A stretch of 64,000 nucleotides of DNA from Mycolicibacterium bacteremicum (GTDB lineage: Bacteria; Actinomycetota; Actinomycetes; Mycobacteriales; Mycobacteriaceae). Below the pieces are notes generated by a model. That model was not told where the DNA came from and searched no databases. It worked only from the letters and a program-made list of their open reading frames with translations. The stretch lies in assembly GCF_002086115.1 (NCBI RefSeq), contig NZ_MVHJ01000014.1, positions 62,001 through 126,000 of the forward strand. The letters are read 5' to 3'. Of this stretch, positions 1 to 8,106 are shown piece by piece (the first letter of the stretch is position 1; every line of letters begins with the position of its first letter). A program made the position numbers and the translations under genes.

Positions 1-1
1 C

Positions 2-622
2 CTGGGAGCGCTGGCCGAGTCCGGCACGCCGTTCTCGATCCTGACCAAGGGCACGTTGCTGCGCCGCGACCTGCCGCTGATCGCCGACGCGGCGCACCAC
101 GGGGCCGGAGCCGGCGTGTCGATCTCGCTGGCGATCGGCGACCCGGAACTGCAGCGGGTCATCGAGCCGGGCACACCGTCGCCGCAGGCGCGGCTCTCGC
201 TGATCTCGGCGATTCGGGATGCGGGGCTCGACTGCCATGTGATGGTCGCCCCGGTGCTGCCCCGGCTGACCGACTCCGTGGAACACCTCGACGCGTTGTT
301 GTGCCAGATTGCCGAGGCCGGCGCTACCAGCGCGACGGTGTTCGGGCTGCATCTGCGGGGGTCGACGCGCGGGTGGTTCATGCAGTGGCTGGAGCGCACC
401 TATCCCGAGCACGTCTTCGAGTACCGGCGGTTGTACCGACGCGGCGCCTATCTGCCGCCGGACTATCGCGACGAACTTCGTACCAGGGCGGCCCCGTTGC
501 TGGCCCGGTACGGCTTGACCGGGCGGTCGGCGCGTGTCGCCATGTCGGCACCGCCGCCGCCGGCCCGCGCCGGTGCCGTTTCCTCCGAAGTCACGCCACG
601 GGCGCACCCCACCCTGTTCTGA
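2..622 (+). CDS. Radical SAM protein, C-terminal part (5' end outside window)
   Basis: The reading frame is open from base 2 and ends at TGA 620-622, so only the C-terminal ~206 residues are present. The stretch SGTPFSILTKGTLLRRDLPL followed by repeated strand/helix units fits the second half of a radical SAM TIM barrel of the Rv2578c / spore-photolyase-like (SplB-type) family, as I recall it. The catalytic CxxxCxxC cluster motif would lie upstream and cannot be checked here. The last ~40 residues are Pro/Ala-rich and probably disordered. It is followed by a 78-bp gap and the DUF222 gene. Family assignment is from memory of the mycobacterial homologue and is moderately sure; the substrate is unknown. 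Confidence 0.7.
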   Translation: MGALAESGTPFSILTKGTLLRRDLPLIADAAHHGAGAGVSISLAIGDPELQRVIEPGTPSPQARLSLISAIRDAGLDCHVMVAPVLPRLTDSVEHLDALLCQIAEAGATSATVFGLHLRGSTRGWFMQWLERTYPEHVFEYRRLYRRGAYLPPDYRDELRTRAAPLLARYGLTGRSARVAMSAPPPPARAGAVSSEVTPRAHPTLF

Positions 623-692
623 CATTCCCGCCCGCGCGGCGTTGACCAGCGGTTTTCGCGGCTGGAAGGACTTGTCGGGATCGCGAGTACCA

Positions 693-708
693 TAGAACAC
701 ATGTTCGA
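693..708. promoter_or_regulatory. SOS (LexA) box overlapping the start of the DUF222/HNH gene
   Basis: TAGAAC-ACAT-GTTCGA matches the mycobacterial LexA box TCGAAC-N4-GTTCGA at 11 of 12 positions (A instead of C at 694). The spacer ACAT is the commonest one. The ATG start at 701 lies inside the box, so LexA binding would cover the start site and promoter. Several 13E12-family genes of M. tuberculosis are known LexA targets, which supports the call. Confidence 0.75.
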
Positions 709-2362
709 ACGTTCGTCGTTACGCGAGCTCAGTGACGAGGCGCTGACGTCCGCGATCACCGCCGAGACGCAGGCCGAGGCCGCGGCCGCGGCGCGCCGGT
801 TGGCGTTGATCGCCGAGGCCACCGCCCGCTGGTGCGAGGACGAAGACGAACAGTCCGCCCTGAGATTGATCGACGGCTGGGCCCAGGCCAAGGCCCAGGT
901 CGGCGCGGCCTGCAACCTCGGCCCCCACGCCGCCAACACCCAGATGCGCATTGGGGTGGCGTTGCGGGAACGGCTCCCGCAGACCGCGGCCGTCTTCGGC
1001 ACCGGGGCGATCTCGGCCAAGGTGATCAGTGCGATCACCTGGCGCACCCATCTGGTCACCGATCCTGACGCGTTGGCCTCGATCGATGCCGGGATCGCCG
1101 AGAACGCCCACGGGTTCGGCATGCTGTCGGAGAACGCGCTGACCGCGGCCGTCGACTTCTGGGTCCACAAATACGATCCGCTGGCGGTCATCCGGTCCAA
1201 GGCTGCTGCCAAGGACCGCTACATCGAATTCGGTGACAAGGATGACCCCGACGGGATCGTGTCCTTCTGGGGACGGATGCGCACCACCGACGCCAAGATC
1301 ACCGAGGCCCGCGCCGACGAGTTGGCCGACGGTGTCTGCGCCAATGATCCGCGCACGAAACGGGAGCGCCGCGCCGATGCCGTGGCCGCCGTCATGGCCG
1401 GCGGGACCCGGTTGACCTGCCTGTGCGGGGACCCCGCCTGCGCCGGGTCGGGCAAAGACCCACGTGCGGGTGCGGTCACCATCTACGTGCTCACCGGTCA
1501 GCGCCCCGACACCGGACAGGGCTCCGAGCCCGCGACGGGGCCCGGACCGGATGGCGGACCCCAGCCCGGACCGGTCGAACCCGATGGGGGGCCGGGCGAT
1601 GAATCTGATGAGAGCCAGTCAGCCGAGAAACCGGCCGCGGCTCAACAGCCCCCGGCCGAAGAACCCGCTCCTGCCGACGACCCTGCAGCCGAGCCGAAAT
1701 CACCCGCCGCGCCCGCGGCGCACGCACGGCCCGCCGCACCTGCGGCGCGGTCCACCAGGCCCGGCGCTGGGGCCGGCATCTCCCTGGACGGCGCCATCAT
1801 CCCCGCCCACCTGCTCACCGAACTCATCACCACCGGCGCCACCATCCGGCCCATCAGCAGCCCGTCAGATCTCGGCGCCGAAAACCGCTACCGGCCCTCC
1901 GCCAAACTCAGCGCCTTCGTCCGGATGACTTCGATGACATGCGCCTTTCCCGGCTGCGGGCGCCCCGCCCACAAAGCCGATCTCGACCACCTCACCCCCT
2001 GGCCCGCCGGCGCCACCCATCCGGGGAACCTGCGACCGTACTGCCGCGAACATCACCTCATCAAGACCCTCAAAATCGGCTGGACCCCGACCGCCCACAC
2101 GGACGGCTCAACGACCTGGACCGCACCCACCGGCCACACCTACACCACCAGACCCCTGGGGCCAGTCCTGTTTCCGCACAAGGCCTTTGCCACCGAGATC
2201 CCGAGAACCAGGCACATCAGCCTCCTCGACCACGACAACCGCGAACCCACCCTGCCCACCCGACAACGCACCCGACAACAGGACCGCGAATACCGCATCA
2301 ACGCCGAACGCGTCCGCAACGCACTGGAGATCGCCCTCGACAGCGACCCGCCGCCCTATTGA
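701..2362 (+). CDS. DUF222 / HNH endonuclease-domain protein (13E12 repeat family)
   Basis: A 553-residue protein with an N-terminal helical DUF222 domain (about residues 1-260), a Pro/Ala/Glu-rich disordered linker (about 270-370) and a C-terminal HNH domain. The HNH core is visible as CAFPGCGRPAHKADLDHLTP (Cys414, His430), then an Asn and PYCREHH, so the zinc ribbon and the metal-binding residues are intact. The family is abundant in mycobacteria; a nuclease role in DNA repair or mobility is presumed but not shown. The ATG sits inside a SOS box (693-708), predicting DNA-damage induction and possibly a leaderless transcript. Its 3' end overlaps the convergent PhyH gene by 7 bp. A second family member lies at 47970-49754. 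Confidence 0.88.
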   Translation: MFERSSLRELSDEALTSAITAETQAEAAAAARRLALIAEATARWCEDEDEQSALRLIDGWAQAKAQVGAACNLGPHAANTQMRIGVALRERLPQTAAVFGTGAISAKVISAITWRTHLVTDPDALASIDAGIAENAHGFGMLSENALTAAVDFWVHKYDPLAVIRSKAAAKDRYIEFGDKDDPDGIVSFWGRMRTTDAKITEARADELADGVCANDPRTKRERRADAVAAVMAGGTRLTCLCGDPACAGSGKDPRAGAVTIYVLTGQRPDTGQGSEPATGPGPDGGPQPGPVEPDGGPGDESDESQSAEKPAAAQQPPAEEPAPADDPAAEPKSPAAPAAHARPAAPAARSTRPGAGAGISLDGAIIPAHLLTELITTGATIRPISSPSDLGAENRYRPSAKLSAFVRMTSMTCAFPGCGRPAHKADLDHLTPWPAGATHPGNLRPYCREHHLIKTLKIGWTPTAHTDGSTTWTAPTGHTYTTRPLGPVLFPHKAFATEIPRTRHISLLDHDNREPTLPTRQRTRQQDREYRINAERVRNALEIALDSDPPPY

Positions 2363-3102
2363 CGCAGTCCCTGCAACACCGCCCGGGCCACCGGGCTCGG
2401 CTCGTCGGCTTCCAGGTCGAGCTCGCCGGTGGGCTCCAGCGGCGGCTGCGCCATGAAGCGCGGCACGCTGCCGTGGTGCTCGGTCGCGGTGTGGACGAGG
2501 AATGGGTGGCACAGGTACACATCGCCGATGTGACCGGTGGCCTGGACGACTGGACACCCCTCGGTGGCCGGGACGACCTGCTCGCAGACCGACATCCACG
2601 GCGCGCCCTCGGGTCCGTAGCGGGCGAGCACCGAAGGGACCGCCAGATGCGAGCCGACCCGGATCTCGGTCGGTGCGTCGTCCGGGCCGACATCGGAGAA
2701 CAGGAACAGCATCAGCAAGGCGCGGCCGCGAGAGCGCAGGCTCAGCCGCATGCCGTCCTCGGCGTAGAAGGATGCTTCGACATGCCATCCCGCCTCGCGG
2801 GCCGGTTCGGTGCTGGGAAAGCGCAGCGGAAAGGTGCCCAGTCCCAGTCGAGGCCGCCATCGGCCGGTGCCGACCAAGGCGTTGTAGGCGGCGTGCAGGG
2901 TGTCGGTGTTGGCGGCGGCGGTGAATTCCGGCGTGGCCATGCTGGTCACCCGCACCAGCGATTCGGTCCAAGCACTCGGGTCGGCCGGGGTCAACCCGAT
3001 GGTCCGCCACAGCTGCTGCTGGCACTGCACGCCGAGATCGCGGTCGAAGGCCGACTCGATCTTGACGAAGCCGTCGGCGATGAACCGGTCGATATCAAGC
3101 AT
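2356..3102 (-). CDS. Phytanoyl-CoA dioxygenase (PhyH) family protein
   Basis: A 248-residue protein of the Fe(II)/2-oxoglutarate-dependent PhyH superfamily. The segment GWHVEASFY gives His107 and Glu109 as the HxD/E facial-triad part, and [11 protein letters not shown] near residues 196-206 gives the distal His, with Arg215 as the likely 2-oxoglutarate ligand. The start ATG at 3102 gives [17 protein letters not shown], a typical N-terminus of the family. It is convergent with the DUF222 gene and divergent from the hydrolase at 3231. The substrate cannot be deduced; family members hydroxylate acyl-CoAs, ectoine or small metabolites. Confidence 0.8.
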   Translation of the reverse strand: MLDIDRFIADGFVKIESAFDRDLGVQCQQQLWRTIGLTPADPSAWTESLVRVTSMATPEFTAAANTDTLHAAYNALVGTGRWRPRLGLGTFPLRFPSTEPAREAGWHVEASFYAEDGMRLSLRSRGRALLMLFLFSDVGPDDAPTEIRVGSHLAVPSVLARYGPEGAPWMSVCEQVVPATEGCPVVQATGHIGDVYLCHPFLVHTATEHHGSVPRFMAQPPLEPTGELDLEADEPSPVARAVLQGLRQ

Positions 3103-3230
3103 GTGGCCATGGTGACCGGACCGGCGCCGCCGTTACAAGCGGATTTCGGCTCAGTCGGCGAAAGGTGTTGCGCACGAGCGGATGTCTGAGGGTTGCAGCG
3201 GGCCGGCGCGACGCGGAATACACTTCCGGC

Positions 3231-4055
3231 ATGCCGATGATCACCACATCCGACGGGACCGAGATCTTCTTCAAGGACTGGGGGAGCGGGCAGCCGATCG
3301 TCTTCAGCCACGGCTGGCCGCTGTCGGCCGACGACTGGGACACCCAGCTGCTGTTCTTCCTGTCGCACGGCTATCGCGTCGTCGCGCACGACCGGCGTGG
3401 CCATGGTCGCTCCGCGCAGGTGGCCGACGGCCACGACATGGATCACTATGCCGACGACCTGGCCGCCGTCGTCGAGCACCTCGACCTGCATGACGCCGTG
3501 CATGTCGGGCACTCCACCGGCGGCGGTGAGGTCGCGCACTACCTGGCGCGTCACGGTGAGAGTCGGGCGGCCAAGGCCGCGCTGATCGCCGCGGTGCCGC
3601 CGCTCATGGTCAAGACCGAGGCGAATCCGGGCGGACTTCCCAAGGAGGTGTTCGACGATCTGCAGGCACAGCTGGCGGCCAACCGCTCCGAGTTCTACCG
3701 GGCGTTGCCGTCGGGGCCGTTCTACGGGTACAACCGCGACGGCGTCGAGCCCTCGGAAGCCGTCATCGAGAACTGGTGGCGCCAGGGCATGATGGGCGGG
3801 GCCAAGGCGCACTACGACGGGATTGTGGCGTTCTCGCAGACCGACTTCACCGAGGACCTGAAGAAGATCACCATTCCGGTGCTCGTCATGCACGGCGACG
3901 ACGATCAGATCGTGCCGTACGCCGACGCGGGCCCGCTGTCGGCTGAGCTGCTGCCCAACGGAATCCTCAAGACCTACGAGGGATTTCCGCACGGCATGCC
4001 CACCACGCACGCCGACGTGATCAACGCCGACCTGCTGGAGTTCATCCGGGGTTAG
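3231..4055 (+). CDS. Alpha/beta hydrolase, cofactor-free haloperoxidase-like
   Basis: A 274-residue alpha/beta hydrolase close in length and motifs to the non-haem chloroperoxidase/arylesterase group. The catalytic triad is visible: Ser95 in GHSTGGGE, Asp225 in HGDDDQIVP and His254 in FPHGMPTTH. The N-terminal [20 protein letters not shown] supplies the HGW oxyanion motif. The ATG at 3231 is chosen because the family starts with a short strand reading [16 protein letters not shown]; an upstream in-frame start at 3165 would add an unrelated 22 residues. TACACT 8 bases before the ATG could be a -10 box of a leaderless transcript. The stop is 7 bases from the next gene, so the two are probably cotranscribed. 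The natural role is more likely ester or lactone hydrolysis than halogenation. Confidence 0.85.
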   Translation: MPMITTSDGTEIFFKDWGSGQPIVFSHGWPLSADDWDTQLLFFLSHGYRVVAHDRRGHGRSAQVADGHDMDHYADDLAAVVEHLDLHDAVHVGHSTGGGEVAHYLARHGESRAAKAALIAAVPPLMVKTEANPGGLPKEVFDDLQAQLAANRSEFYRALPSGPFYGYNRDGVEPSEAVIENWWRQGMMGGAKAHYDGIVAFSQTDFTEDLKKITIPVLVMHGDDDQIVPYADAGPLSAELLPNGILKTYEGFPHGMPTTHADVINADLLEFIRG

Positions 4056-4062
4056 ACGGACC

Positions 4063-4902
4063 ATGCGGCTCAGCATCCTCGACCACGGCCACCGACGGCG
4101 CGCGAAGCTCTTCCTCGCCGTGACCGGCGGCCCGGACATCGTGCGGACGTTGCTGTACCGGCCGAGCTTTCTCACCCGCCCGCTACTGGCGATCACCGTG
4201 CCGGCGATGCGCGGGCCGTCGTTCTGGTCGGCCGCCGAGCGGGAGTACTTCGCCATGTCGACCGCGGAACTTCTGCAGTGCCCCTTCTGCATCGAGACGC
4301 ACGCCGAGCTGACCAGGGTTGCCAGTGGTGGCGCGGTCGATCCCGCAGATCCGGCATCGTTTCGGCCGGAGGTCGTGGCGATGCGGGACTTCCTGCGTAC
4401 GCAGAAGCTGACGCGCCCTCCGGGTCTGCCACCCGACGCCGTGATCGAAGCGCTGCGTGTCGACCTCGTCTTCAACATCATCGCGAGACTGGCCAATGCG
4501 TTCGGCTTCGTGCTGCGCGAAGGCGAATTGCGCAGCGGGACTCGCGCATTGCACCGCTTCGGATACCGGTTCCCCGGATTTCTGCTCGCCGACGGGCCGT
4601 CAGTGCGCCATGACGGCACAGCTGAGACGCTCCGAACCTGGGTGCTCGAAGCGCCGGCGGTGACAGGTCCGGCGCTGCGGACGGCAGCCGTCACCGGGGA
4701 GGGGCTGCCAACGGAGTGGTCCGACTACGGGGGCAAGGTCCGAAACACGTCGTACGCGATCGACGACGACGACGTCGGTCGGCTGCGTGCGGCGGGCCAC
4801 AGCGAGGACGAGATTTTTGAGGTCACGGTCGCCGCGGCCGTAGGTGCGGCGACGAGTCGTTTCCGAGACGGGTGCCGGACCAGCCGTAGCCTTGACCCGT
4901 GA
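4063..4902 (+). CDS. AhpD-like / carboxymuconolactone decarboxylase-family protein
   Basis: A 279-residue protein. Near residues 64-85 it carries ELLQCPFCIETHAELTRVA, the CxxC-x-x-x-H signature of the AhpD/CMD fold, in which the two Cys and the His form a redox or proton-relay site. A second helical half is less conserved. It lies between the alpha/beta hydrolase and a TetR gene, overlapping the latter by GTGA, which suggests one transcription unit of three genes. The pairing with a hydrolase may hint at peroxide or hydroxyl-compound metabolism, but that is inference. The length is greater than AhpD (~175), so an extra C-terminal region is present. Confidence 0.65.
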   Translation: MRLSILDHGHRRRAKLFLAVTGGPDIVRTLLYRPSFLTRPLLAITVPAMRGPSFWSAAEREYFAMSTAELLQCPFCIETHAELTRVASGGAVDPADPASFRPEVVAMRDFLRTQKLTRPPGLPPDAVIEALRVDLVFNIIARLANAFGFVLREGELRSGTRALHRFGYRFPGFLLADGPSVRHDGTAETLRTWVLEAPAVTGPALRTAAVTGEGLPTEWSDYGGKVRNTSYAIDDDDVGRLRAAGHSEDEIFEVTVAAAVGAATSRFRDGCRTSRSLDP

Positions 4903-5531
4903 CTCGACCCGCTCGGCGGCCGGACCGGCGCACCCTCGCGACCACCGCGACGATCCTGGAGGCCGCCCAGCGCCTGTTCGCCGAGCGCGGTTTCCACACG
5001 GTGACCATGGACGCCATCGCCGAGGAGGCCGCGGTGGCGGTCGGGTCGATCTATCACCACTTCGGCAACAAGGACACCTTGTATCTGGCCCTGGTCGAGC
5101 GCGCCCTGGAGATCAACGAACAGGTGATGGCGCAGGCGTACACCGAGGATCGCACCCCGGTCGAACAGCTGATCGCTGCGAGCGACGCCTACTGCCGGTT
5201 CAACCTGGAAAACCCGGGCCACTTCCGGATGGTTGCGCTGCGCGCGGTGGACATGCCGCCGGGAGAACTCGCCGGCGAGGTCGAACAGCGCATCGCCGAC
5301 AAGGTCGAGGCACTGGTCGCCGATGTCGCCGACGCCCTGCGTCGCGCCGATGCCGCCGGTCAGATCGACTGTCCCGATCCGGGTCGCACCTCGGTGTTCC
5401 TGTGGTCGGCGTGGAACGGCGTGCTGGGCTCGCGCTGGCGGCCGGACCGGCTCGCCCTCGACGATGCCGAATTGGAGCGGGTGCTCGCGGTCGGGCGGGA
5501 CATCGTGATCCGCGGGCTACGCACCGGATAA
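4899..5531 (+). CDS. TetR/AcrR-family transcriptional regulator
   Basis: A 210-residue regulator. The N-terminal helix-turn-helix is clear: ILEAAQRLFAERGFHTVTMD then AIAEEAAVAVGSIYHHFGNK (about residues 16-60). The C-terminal domain is all-helical and of the ligand-binding TetR type. The GTG start overlaps the preceding gene's TGA (GTGA). Immediately downstream, before the nitrilase gene, lies a direct repeat (5540-5570) that may be its operator. It probably controls the hydrolase/AhpD-like genes upstream, the nitrilase unit downstream, or both. Confidence 0.85.
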   Translation: MTRPARRPDRRTLATTATILEAAQRLFAERGFHTVTMDAIAEEAAVAVGSIYHHFGNKDTLYLALVERALEINEQVMAQAYTEDRTPVEQLIAASDAYCRFNLENPGHFRMVALRAVDMPPGELAGEVEQRIADKVEALVADVADALRRADAAGQIDCPDPGRTSVFLWSAWNGVLGSRWRPDRLALDDAELERVLAVGRDIVIRGLRTG

Positions 5532-5539
5532 AGTTCTTG

Positions 5540-5570
5540 TAGTAGCGTTCAATTTAGTAGTACCGTTCAA
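5540..5570. promoter_or_regulatory. Direct repeat, candidate operator before the nitrilase gene
   Basis: Two copies of TAGTA..CGTTCAA occur 15 bases apart: TAGTAGCGTTCAA at 5540-5552 and TAGTAGTACCGTTCAA at 5555-5570, ending 3 bases before the ATG at 5574. The AT-rich block stands out in this GC-rich region. The adjacent TetR gene makes it a candidate binding site; it may also contain the promoter of a leaderless transcript. No inverted symmetry of the whole block is seen, so the call is tentative. Confidence 0.4.
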
Positions 5571-5573
5571 AAC

Positions 5574-6494
5574 ATGGTGCTGGCGGCGGCGGTGCAACTG
5601 GATGCGGTGCCCGGTGATGTGGCGGCGAATCTGTCTGCGTGCGAACGGCTTGCCGACGAGGCAGGACGGTCCGGGGCCAAGGTCATCGCCCTGCCGGAGT
5701 TCTTCACCACCGGCATCGGCTTCCTGCGCGAGCTGGTCGACGCGGCGCTCCCGGCCGACGGCCCGGCGGCCGACCTGCTCTGCGAACTGGCGCGCCGGCA
5801 TGGCGCGATGGTCGGTGGTTCATTCCTGTGCCGGGACGTCGACGGCCATATCCGCAACGCGTATCTGCTCGCCGACGCGACCGGCATCGTCGGCAGGCAT
5901 GACAAGGACCTCCCGACGATGTGGGAGAACGCCATCTACACCGGCGGGAATGACGACGGGGTGCTGACCGCCGGTGGGTACCAGGTGGGTGCCGCCGTCT
6001 GCTGGGAGTTGATGCGTACCCAGACTGTTCGCCGGCTCACGGGCAGAATCGATCTCGCCATGACCGGCTCGGGCTGGTGGTCGATTCCGGCGTGGCCGCC
6101 GCGGCGCCTGTTCGAGCGTCTGGAAGCGTCCAATGCGGCCACCGCGCACCGGGCCGCAGCCGATTTCGCCCGCTATATCGGGGCGCCCGTGGTGCATGCC
6201 GCGCATGTCGGTGAGCTGGAGTGTCCGATGCCCTGGCTGCCGGTGCGCTATCGCGGGCACTTCGAGGGAAATGCGTTGATCACCGACGCCGCCGGCAACA
6301 TACTCGCCCGGCGCTCCCGCGCCGACGGCGAAGGCGTGGTGCTGGCCGAGATCAGCCTCGGCCGACAGCACCCGGTGTACGTTGCGCCGCAACGGTTCTG
6401 GCTGCACCGGCGCGGCGCCCTCCCGGCGGCGGTATGGCATTACCAGCGGCTGCACGGCCGACGCTGGTATGAGAGGAACGCGGTGGCGCGATGA
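5574..6494 (+). CDS. Carbon-nitrogen hydrolase (nitrilase superfamily)
   Basis: A 306-residue nitrilase-superfamily enzyme with the full catalytic set: Glu42 in ALPEFFT, Lys111 in HDKDLPTMWE and Cys143 in AAVCWELMR. Family members hydrolyse amides, nitriles or carbamoyl compounds in the cytoplasm. The Cys motif CWE rather than CYD/CFD is somewhat divergent, so the substrate class is unclear. ATG 5574 has no good ribosome binding site and directly follows the repeat at 5540-5570, suggesting a leaderless mRNA. It overlaps the next gene by ATGA. Confidence 0.83.
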   Translation: MVLAAAVQLDAVPGDVAANLSACERLADEAGRSGAKVIALPEFFTTGIGFLRELVDAALPADGPAADLLCELARRHGAMVGGSFLCRDVDGHIRNAYLLADATGIVGRHDKDLPTMWENAIYTGGNDDGVLTAGGYQVGAAVCWELMRTQTVRRLTGRIDLAMTGSGWWSIPAWPPRRLFERLEASNAATAHRAAADFARYIGAPVVHAAHVGELECPMPWLPVRYRGHFEGNALITDAAGNILARRSRADGEGVVLAEISLGRQHPVYVAPQRFWLHRRGALPAAVWHYQRLHGRRWYERNAVAR

Positions 6495-6865
6495 GCGTAT
6501 TGGTCCAGGTGGGACTCTTCGAACTGGCCTTCGGGGCACTGCTGGGCTGGTTGGTCGCGGGCAATCTGTTGGCGCCGGATCTCATCACGCGGTGGGGGAT
6601 CGTGGCCCCACGCCGGATCATGCAGGCGCACCTGGACTTCATCATGATGGGAGTCATCCTGATCGCGGTGGGCTTGGCGGTGCCCGGCTTGACCACCTGG
6701 ATCGCCGTGCTCGTCATCGTGGGCACCCTGCTGAACCCGGCGCTGTTCCTGCCGATGGCATTCAGCGACACGGTATCCCGGACGCGCGGATTCCAGGCGG
6801 TGAGCCTGTTGTCGTTCGTGGCGACCAGTGTGGGACTGGTCGGGGCAGCGGTGAGTGCGCTCTAG
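6491..6865 (+). CDS. Small four-helix membrane protein
   Basis: A 124-residue hydrophobic protein with four predicted membrane segments (about residues 6-28, 46-66, 68-88 and 100-121) and a conserved-looking RRIMQAHLDFIMMG between helices 1 and 2. The arrangement and the QAHLDF..G motif resemble the hydroxylaminobenzene mutase / styrene-oxide isomerase-like membrane family, but the similarity is weak and I do not assign a reaction. The ATGA overlap with the nitrilase gene implies coupled translation. Its TAG stop is shared with the convergent fadE through CTAG. Confidence 0.6.
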   Translation: MSVLVQVGLFELAFGALLGWLVAGNLLAPDLITRWGIVAPRRIMQAHLDFIMMGVILIAVGLAVPGLTTWIAVLVIVGTLLNPALFLPMAFSDTVSRTRGFQAVSLLSFVATSVGLVGAAVSAL

Positions 6866-8106
6866 CTCTTGTTCCGTTTCACCTGATTGAACGGCACCCC
6901 GCGGTCGGCGGCAGGCTCGCGCGGGAATCCCAGGATCCGCTCGCCGATCACATTGCGGGCCATCTCGGAGGTGCCGCCGCCCAGCGACCCGGTCTGGCGC
7001 GACAGGTAACGGACCCCGATGTCCAACATGCCGGACCCGTCGTCGACCACGCCGGCGGTCCCGGCGATCGCCAGCGCGGTGTCGATCTCCAGCTCGGTGG
7101 TCTCGGCGTGCATCAACCGGATCAGCGTCCCGGCGTTGGGCGGCAGCGATCCGTTGCCGATGGACTTCGTCACGTGCTCGATCAGCTGATCCTTGACGAT
7201 GCGGCGGACCAGGGCCCGGCCGGCCAGATCCTGCACCCGCGGATCATCGGCCTGCCCCGTCGCCTCGGCGGTCGCGACATGGTTCGGCGGCATCTCGCTG
7301 GCGTTCTCGGCCCCAGTGCCACTGGCGAACTCGGACCCGCCGCCGACCGCGCGCCGCTCGTGATGCAGCTGCCGCGACGCCACGGTCCAGCCGTCGTTGA
7401 CCGCGCCGACCACGGCATCGTCACCGAGTTCCAGCCCATCGAAGAACTCCTCGCAGAACTCCTCGTTGCCGTTCACCTCGGTGATGCGCCGCATCGTTAT
7501 TCCGGGCGCATTCAGCGGCACCAGGAACATCGTCAGCCCCTCGTGCTTGGGCACGGTCCAGTCGGTACGGGCCAGCATCAACCCGTAGTCCGCGGCGAAC
7601 GCACTGGTGCTCCAGGTCTTGGCGCCGTTGATGATCCATTTGTCGCCGACCTTCTCGGCCCGGGTGATCACCCCGGCCAGATCGGACCCGCCGCTGGGTT
7701 CGGAGAGCAACTGGCACAGGATCTCGTCCCCGCGGATGGCCGCCGAGATGCGGTCGCGCTTCTGTTCCTCGCTGCCGACGTCCAGGATGGTCGCCGAGCA
7801 GATGGTGAACGACGGTGTGTTCAGGATCAGCGGCATCTCGAAGAACCGGCACTCGGCGTTGAACGCCTTCTGATACGCGTAATCCAAACCCAGACCGCCG
7901 TATTCGCGCGGGAAGCAGATCCCGGCGAACCCACCCTCGTACAGCTTGCGCTGCAACTCCTTGGCGCGGTCCCAGGACTGCTGTTCGGCGCGCACCGAGA
8001 ACGGCGGGTTCTCCGGATCAATGGGCGGCATGTTCTCGGTCAGCCAGCGGCGCGCCCGTGCCCCGAAGTCGGCGACGGTCTCGGTGGAGGTCACGGTCTC
8101 GGTCAT
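6862..8106 (-). CDS. Acyl-CoA dehydrogenase (FadE), catalytic-type subunit
   Basis: A 414-residue acyl-CoA dehydrogenase. Visible motifs are GFAGICFPREYGGLGL, the substrate/FAD loop QLLSEPSGGSDLAG, GDKWIINGAKTWSTSA, and the C-terminal GGGTSEMARNVIGERILGFP. The ATG at 8106 overlaps the upstream FadE by ATGA (8103-8106). A longer in-frame extension upstream is the other gene read in the wrong frame. Paired FadE genes in mycobacteria commonly form alpha2beta2 heterotetramers acting on bulky acyl-CoAs (for example sterol side chains), and this pair fits that pattern. The acyl substrate is not deducible. Confidence 0.9.
   Translation of the reverse strand: MTETVTSTETVADFGARARRWLTENMPPIDPENPPFSVRAEQQSWDRAKELQRKLYEGGFAGICFPREYGGLGLDYAYQKAFNAECRFFEMPLILNTPSFTICSATILDVGSEEQKRDRISAAIRGDEILCQLLSEPSGGSDLAGVITRAEKVGDKWIINGAKTWSTSAFAADYGLMLARTDWTVPKHEGLTMFLVPLNAPGITMRRITEVNGNEEFCEEFFDGLELGDDAVVGAVNDGWTVASRQLHHERRAVGGGSEFASGTGAENASEMPPNHVATAEATGQADDPRVQDLAGRALVRRIVKDQLIEHVTKSIGNGSLPPNAGTLIRLMHAETTELEIDTALAIAGTAGVVDDGSGMLDIGVRYLSRQTGSLGGGTSEMARNVIGERILGFPREPAADRGVPFNQVKRNKS

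Noticed and set aside
2991-4694. Minus-strand open frame spanning the hydrolase and AhpD-like genes
   Set aside because: It covers two well-supported plus-strand genes and shows no motif.
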